From positions 496,001 through 560,000 of the forward strand of contig NZ_JAHKRT010000002.1 of assembly GCF_018863195.1 (NCBI RefSeq): 64,000 nucleotides of DNA, written 5' to 3'. The translations under genes and the position numbers were made by a program. Below the pieces are notes generated by a model, which did no database searches, was not told where the DNA came from, and saw nothing but the letters and a program-made list of their open reading frames with translations. Positions 61,485 through 64,000 of the stretch are shown here, piece after piece. Source of the DNA: Sphingomonas quercus. GTDB taxonomy: Bacteria > Pseudomonadota > Alphaproteobacteria > Sphingomonadales > Sphingomonadaceae. Position 1 is the stretch's first letter, and each line of letters opens with the position of its first letter.

Positions 61485-62558
61485 CTAGCGGCCGTTCGGG
61501 AAAGCGAGATGCTGGCTGAAGAAGGGCAGCACGTGGTCCTGGAAGCGGAAGGCGACGTTGCTGACATGCGTCCCGGGGTAGATTTCGAACCGGTTGGCGA
61601 TGCCGTAGGAATCGAGCACGGCGTGCAGCTTGCCGGCATCGACCTTGAGCCCGTCCTCGTCGCCGACGTCGATGGCGATCGCCCGATAGCGACGCAGCGC
61701 CCCGATATACTGGTCGACGAAGGACAGCGGCGCGTTGGCCGCCCATTTGGCCACCACATCCGCCCGCACCGCGCCGTCCGTCACGGGCAGGTCGAGATAG
61801 AGGGGCGGGTTCTTCGGATTGGGCGACCAGGCGGCCGCGCTCGCCAGCTGCGCGCGCAGCCCGAACGGCAGCGCCGCCGAATCCGCCGCCGACCTGACCT
61901 GCGCCAACGGCGCCAGCGCCGCCGGGTCGAGCTGGCGGGGGTCGCGTGGCGACAGGCAGCAGGGGCTCATCATGTAGATGGCGCCGAACATGTCGGCATG
62001 CTTCATGCCGATGCGGCTGGTGCCGTAGCCGCCCATCGAATGGCCGGCGAGGCCGCGGCTCATCCGATCAGCGATGGTGCGGTAATGGCCGTCGATGAAG
62101 CGCACCAGATCACGCGCCACGAATGTCTCGAAGTCGCCCGTGGTGGGCGAGCTGGAATACATCGAGCCGTTGTGGATGGTCTTGGCATCCGGGAACACGA
62201 CGATCATCTCGTGCGCGCCCTTGGCGAAGGCGTTGGCGATCGTCTGCGGGGCGTGGATCTCCTGCAACCACTGGGCCGCGCCGATCGAGTAGCCGTGGAG
62301 CGCATAGAGGACCGGGTAGCGGCGCCCCGGGCTGGTGCGATAGCTCGGCGGGAGCGCTACGATCACGTCGCGATCCGCCGCCTCGCCTTCGAGATTGCCC
62401 TCGATGCTCGGCGCGTGGACCTTGATATGTTCCAGCGTCACCGCCGGCGCGCCGGGTACGGCCGGCGGGCTGTTGGTCACCGCCTGCGCGCCCGCCGGTG
62501 TCCCCATCGTCGCCATCAGGAGGCAGGCGAGGACGGGTCGGACATGTTGCCTTTTCAC
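61485..62558 (-). CDS. CE1-like exported esterase
   Basis: A 357-residue alpha/beta hydrolase of the esterase D / feruloyl and acetyl esterase type. Signal peptide (VLACLLMATMGTPAGAQA), YPVLYALHGYSIGAAQWL oxyanion region, nucleophile GLAGHSMGGYGTSRIG (S174), and a C-terminal His in YPGTHVSNVAFRFQDH. A Cys-pair MMSPCCLSPRDPRQ follows the nucleophile. Start codon is GTG with GAGGAG upstream, 10 bases after the GH51 stop. Context with GH51 and GH3 suggests removal of feruloyl or acetyl groups from arabinoxylan. Confidence 0.88.
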   Translation of the reverse strand: MKRQHVRPVLACLLMATMGTPAGAQAVTNSPPAVPGAPAVTLEHIKVHAPSIEGNLEGEAADRDVIVALPPSYRTSPGRRYPVLYALHGYSIGAAQWLQEIHAPQTIANAFAKGAHEMIVVFPDAKTIHNGSMYSSSPTTGDFETFVARDLVRFIDGHYRTIADRMSRGLAGHSMGGYGTSRIGMKHADMFGAIYMMSPCCLSPRDPRQLDPAALAPLAQVRSAADSAALPFGLRAQLASAAAWSPNPKNPPLYLDLPVTDGAVRADVVAKWAANAPLSFVDQYIGALRRYRAIAIDVGDEDGLKVDAGKLHAVLDSYGIANRFEIYPGTHVSNVAFRFQDHVLPFFSQHLAFPNGR

Positions 62559-62568
62559 GCTCAGCTCC

Positions 62569-64000
62569 TCAGCGCAGCGACAGGACGACCACCGAATGCG
62601 GCGGCAGTGTCGCCGTCAGCGTGCCGTTGGCGACGGTGGCGCCGGTGAAAGGGGCCGGCGCCACCTGCTGCGGCCGATCGAAGTCGTTATAGGACTGCAT
62701 CGTCGGCGCGGTGAGCACGCGGCCGGTCACCGTCGTGGCCGTGGCGCCGGCGAGGCTCACCGTGACCGGCGCCGGCTGGTTCGGATCGACATTGGTGAGC
62801 GCGACATAGATCATTCCGTCCTTGGCGCGCGCCGCGGTGGCGCTGACCGCCGGGATCGACCAGCCGTCCTTGGCGTACCAGCTGGATTTCACATCGAGCG
62901 CCAGTCGGGTCGCGTCCTGGAAGGGCTTGTACATCTCGAAGACATGATAGGTGGGCGTGAGCACCATCTTCGGCCCGTCCGTGAGGATCATCGCCTGGAG
63001 GACGTTCACCATCTGGGCGATATTGGCCATCTTCACCCGGTCGCCATATTTGGTGAAGACGTCGAGCGTCACCGCCGCGACGACCGCGTCGCGCATCGTA
63101 TTCTGCTGCTGGAGGAAGCCGGGATTGCTCCCCGGTGTCGGCGCGAACCAGGTGCCCCATTCGTCGACCGCCAGCTCGACCCGCCGCGCCGGGTCATATT
63201 TGTCCATGATCGCGATGTGCTGCTTGAGATAGTCGTCGATCTTGAGGGCGGTGCCGATCGTCCGCGCCCAGGATGCTTCGTCGAATTCGGTCGCCGACTG
63301 CTTGTTCCGCATGCCGTCGGGGAAGGTGTAGTAATGAAGCCCGAAGCCGTCGATCACGTCGCCGGCCTTGCGCATCATCCCCTCGGTCCAGACGAGGTTC
63401 TTTTCGGCGCTGTCATTGGCCGTCGCGCCGCTGGCCAGCTTCATCGTGCGGGTGCCGGCGGGCACCTTGATGAAGGTCGCGTAACGGCGGGTGACGTCGG
63501 CGGCATAATCGATCAGCATGTTGCCGCCGCAGCCCCACAGCTCGTTGCCGATGCCGAAATAAGGCAGCTTCCACGGCGCCTTGCGGCCGTTGCGCGCGCG
63601 CTCGTCCGCGAGGCTGCCGGCCGGCGCGGTGATATATTCGACCCATTCCGCCATTTCCTGCGGCGAGCCGCTGCCGACATTGCCGGAGATATAGGCATCC
63701 GCGCCGATCTGCTCGGCGAAGTCCATGAATTCATGGGTGCCGAAGCTGTTCGGCTCGGTGACGCCGCCCCAATGGGTGTTGACCTTGACCGGGCGCTTGT
63801 TGCGCGGGCCGATGCCCTCGCGCCAATGATATTCGTCGGCGAAGCAGCCGCCGGGCCAGCGGACGACGGGCACCTGCAGATTGCGGAGCGCCGCGACGAC
63901 ATCCTTGCGGATGCCGCGCACATTGGGAATGCGCGAATCCGGGCCGACCCAGACCCCGCCGTAGATGCCGGTGCCGAGATGCTCGGCGAATTGCCCGAAG
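62569..64000 (-). CDS. GH51 alpha-L-arabinofuranosidase (5' end beyond window)
   Basis: The C-terminal 477 or so residues of a retaining arabinofuranosidase; the reading frame runs open to the window edge, so the N-terminus and any signal peptide are missing. Visible GH51 features are [30 protein letters not shown], the acid/base Glu in [13 protein letters not shown] and the nucleophile Glu in [12 protein letters not shown], followed by the C-terminal beta domain. It removes arabinose side chains from arabinoxylan. It is the first visible gene of the minus-strand hemicellulose set. Confidence 0.95.
   Translation of the reverse strand, partial: FGQFAEHLGTGIYGGVWVGPDSRIPNVRGIRKDVVAALRNLQVPVVRWPGGCFADEYHWREGIGPRNKRPVKVNTHWGGVTEPNSFGTHEFMDFAEQIGADAYISGNVGSGSPQEMAEWVEYITAPAGSLADERARNGRKAPWKLPYFGIGNELWGCGGNMLIDYAADVTRRYATFIKVPAGTRTMKLASGATANDSAEKNLVWTEGMMRKAGDVIDGFGLHYYTFPDGMRNKQSATEFDEASWARTIGTALKIDDYLKQHIAIMDKYDPARRVELAVDEWGTWFAPTPGSNPGFLQQQNTMRDAVVAAVTLDVFTKYGDRVKMANIAQMVNVLQAMILTDGPKMVLTPTYHVFEMYKPFQDATRLALDVKSSWYAKDGWSIPAVSATAARAKDGMIYVALTNVDPNQPAPVTVSLAGATATTVTGRVLTAPTMQSYNDFDRPQQVAPAPFTGATVANGTLTATLPPHSVVVLSLR

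Noticed and set aside
1-64000. Search for CRISPR arrays, insertion sequences, integrases and tRNA genes
   Set aside because: No regularly spaced repeats, transposase or integrase motifs, or cloverleaf-like genes were seen by eye; a dedicated scan would be needed to exclude tRNAs fully.

Overview
The window looks like the chromosome of a Sphingomonas-type alphaproteobacterium. GC is high. Two secreted proteins end in the PEPxxWA-CTERM signal common in sphingomonads. There are a TonB-dependent receptor, a PQQ dehydrogenase, several TAT-exported sugar enzymes and three GGDEF/EAL-type proteins. I saw no tRNA, rRNA, CRISPR array, insertion sequence or phage gene.

Layout from the left. 190-2557: a methyl-accepting chemotaxis receptor and CheW, then a convergent SPINDLY-type O-GlcNAc transferase. 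5152-8426: two cyclic-di-GMP proteins. 8585-11713: a large secreted Asp-box propeller protein, followed by a 557-base gap with an orphan terminator. 12271-16018: a YcaC-like hydrolase divergent from a LysR regulator, then pirin and an HSL-family esterase; the LysR and pirin genes share the half-site AGCGTCCA. 16178-17651: a membrane-anchored hypothetical protein and a PPP-type phosphatase. 17691-21898: seven tightly packed minus-strand genes, TetR - DUF3817 - CopD/HemJ-like - GlxA/AraC - small membrane protein - CtaG - SCO, behind a clear TetR-type palindrome. 22097-24926: a methyltransferase-like protein and a LytS/LytTR two-component pair arranged tail to tail. 25218-27285: two PEPxxWA-CTERM genes, the second with a near-perfect sigma-54 promoter. 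27400-36082: MscS channel, amine oxidase, MFS exporter, GAF-PAS-GGDEF-EAL protein, aminotransferase and an FMN alpha-hydroxy-acid oxidase.

36150-38963 holds a mutarotase, a lactonase and 2-dehydro-3-deoxygalactonokinase, which are part of an oxidative (De Ley-Doudoroff type) galactose route. 39411-45590 holds a small lipoprotein, a TonB receptor, a PQQ dehydrogenase behind a perfect 8-8-8 palindrome, a TAT-exported mutarotase-fold protein and a small cytochrome c.

The right end, 45785-64000, is a hemicellulose locus made of two convergent operons. The plus-strand operon is CE15-type glucuronoyl esterase - NIF3-like - NIF3-like - CE7-type acetylxylan esterase - GH67 alpha-glucuronidase. It should strip 4-O-methylglucuronate and acetyl groups from glucuronoxylan. 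The two NIF3-like proteins are clear paralogues, and the second has lost metal ligands. The minus-strand set starts beyond the window with GH51 arabinofuranosidase, then a CE1-like esterase and a GH3 enzyme with a PA14 insert. It continues with DUF1080 - gluconate-2-dehydrogenase subunit 3 - TAT sugar isomerase - GMC oxidoreductase - Gfo/Idh/MocA - cytoplasmic sugar isomerase. That second half has the parts list of the 3-keto-glycoside pathway (oxidise C3, eliminate or hydrolyse the glycosidic bond, re-reduce), with export signals on the oxidising and cleaving proteins but none on the reductase. The pairing of classical xylan debranching, a NIF3 pair of unknown role and a 3-keto-sugar module is the most interesting part of the window.
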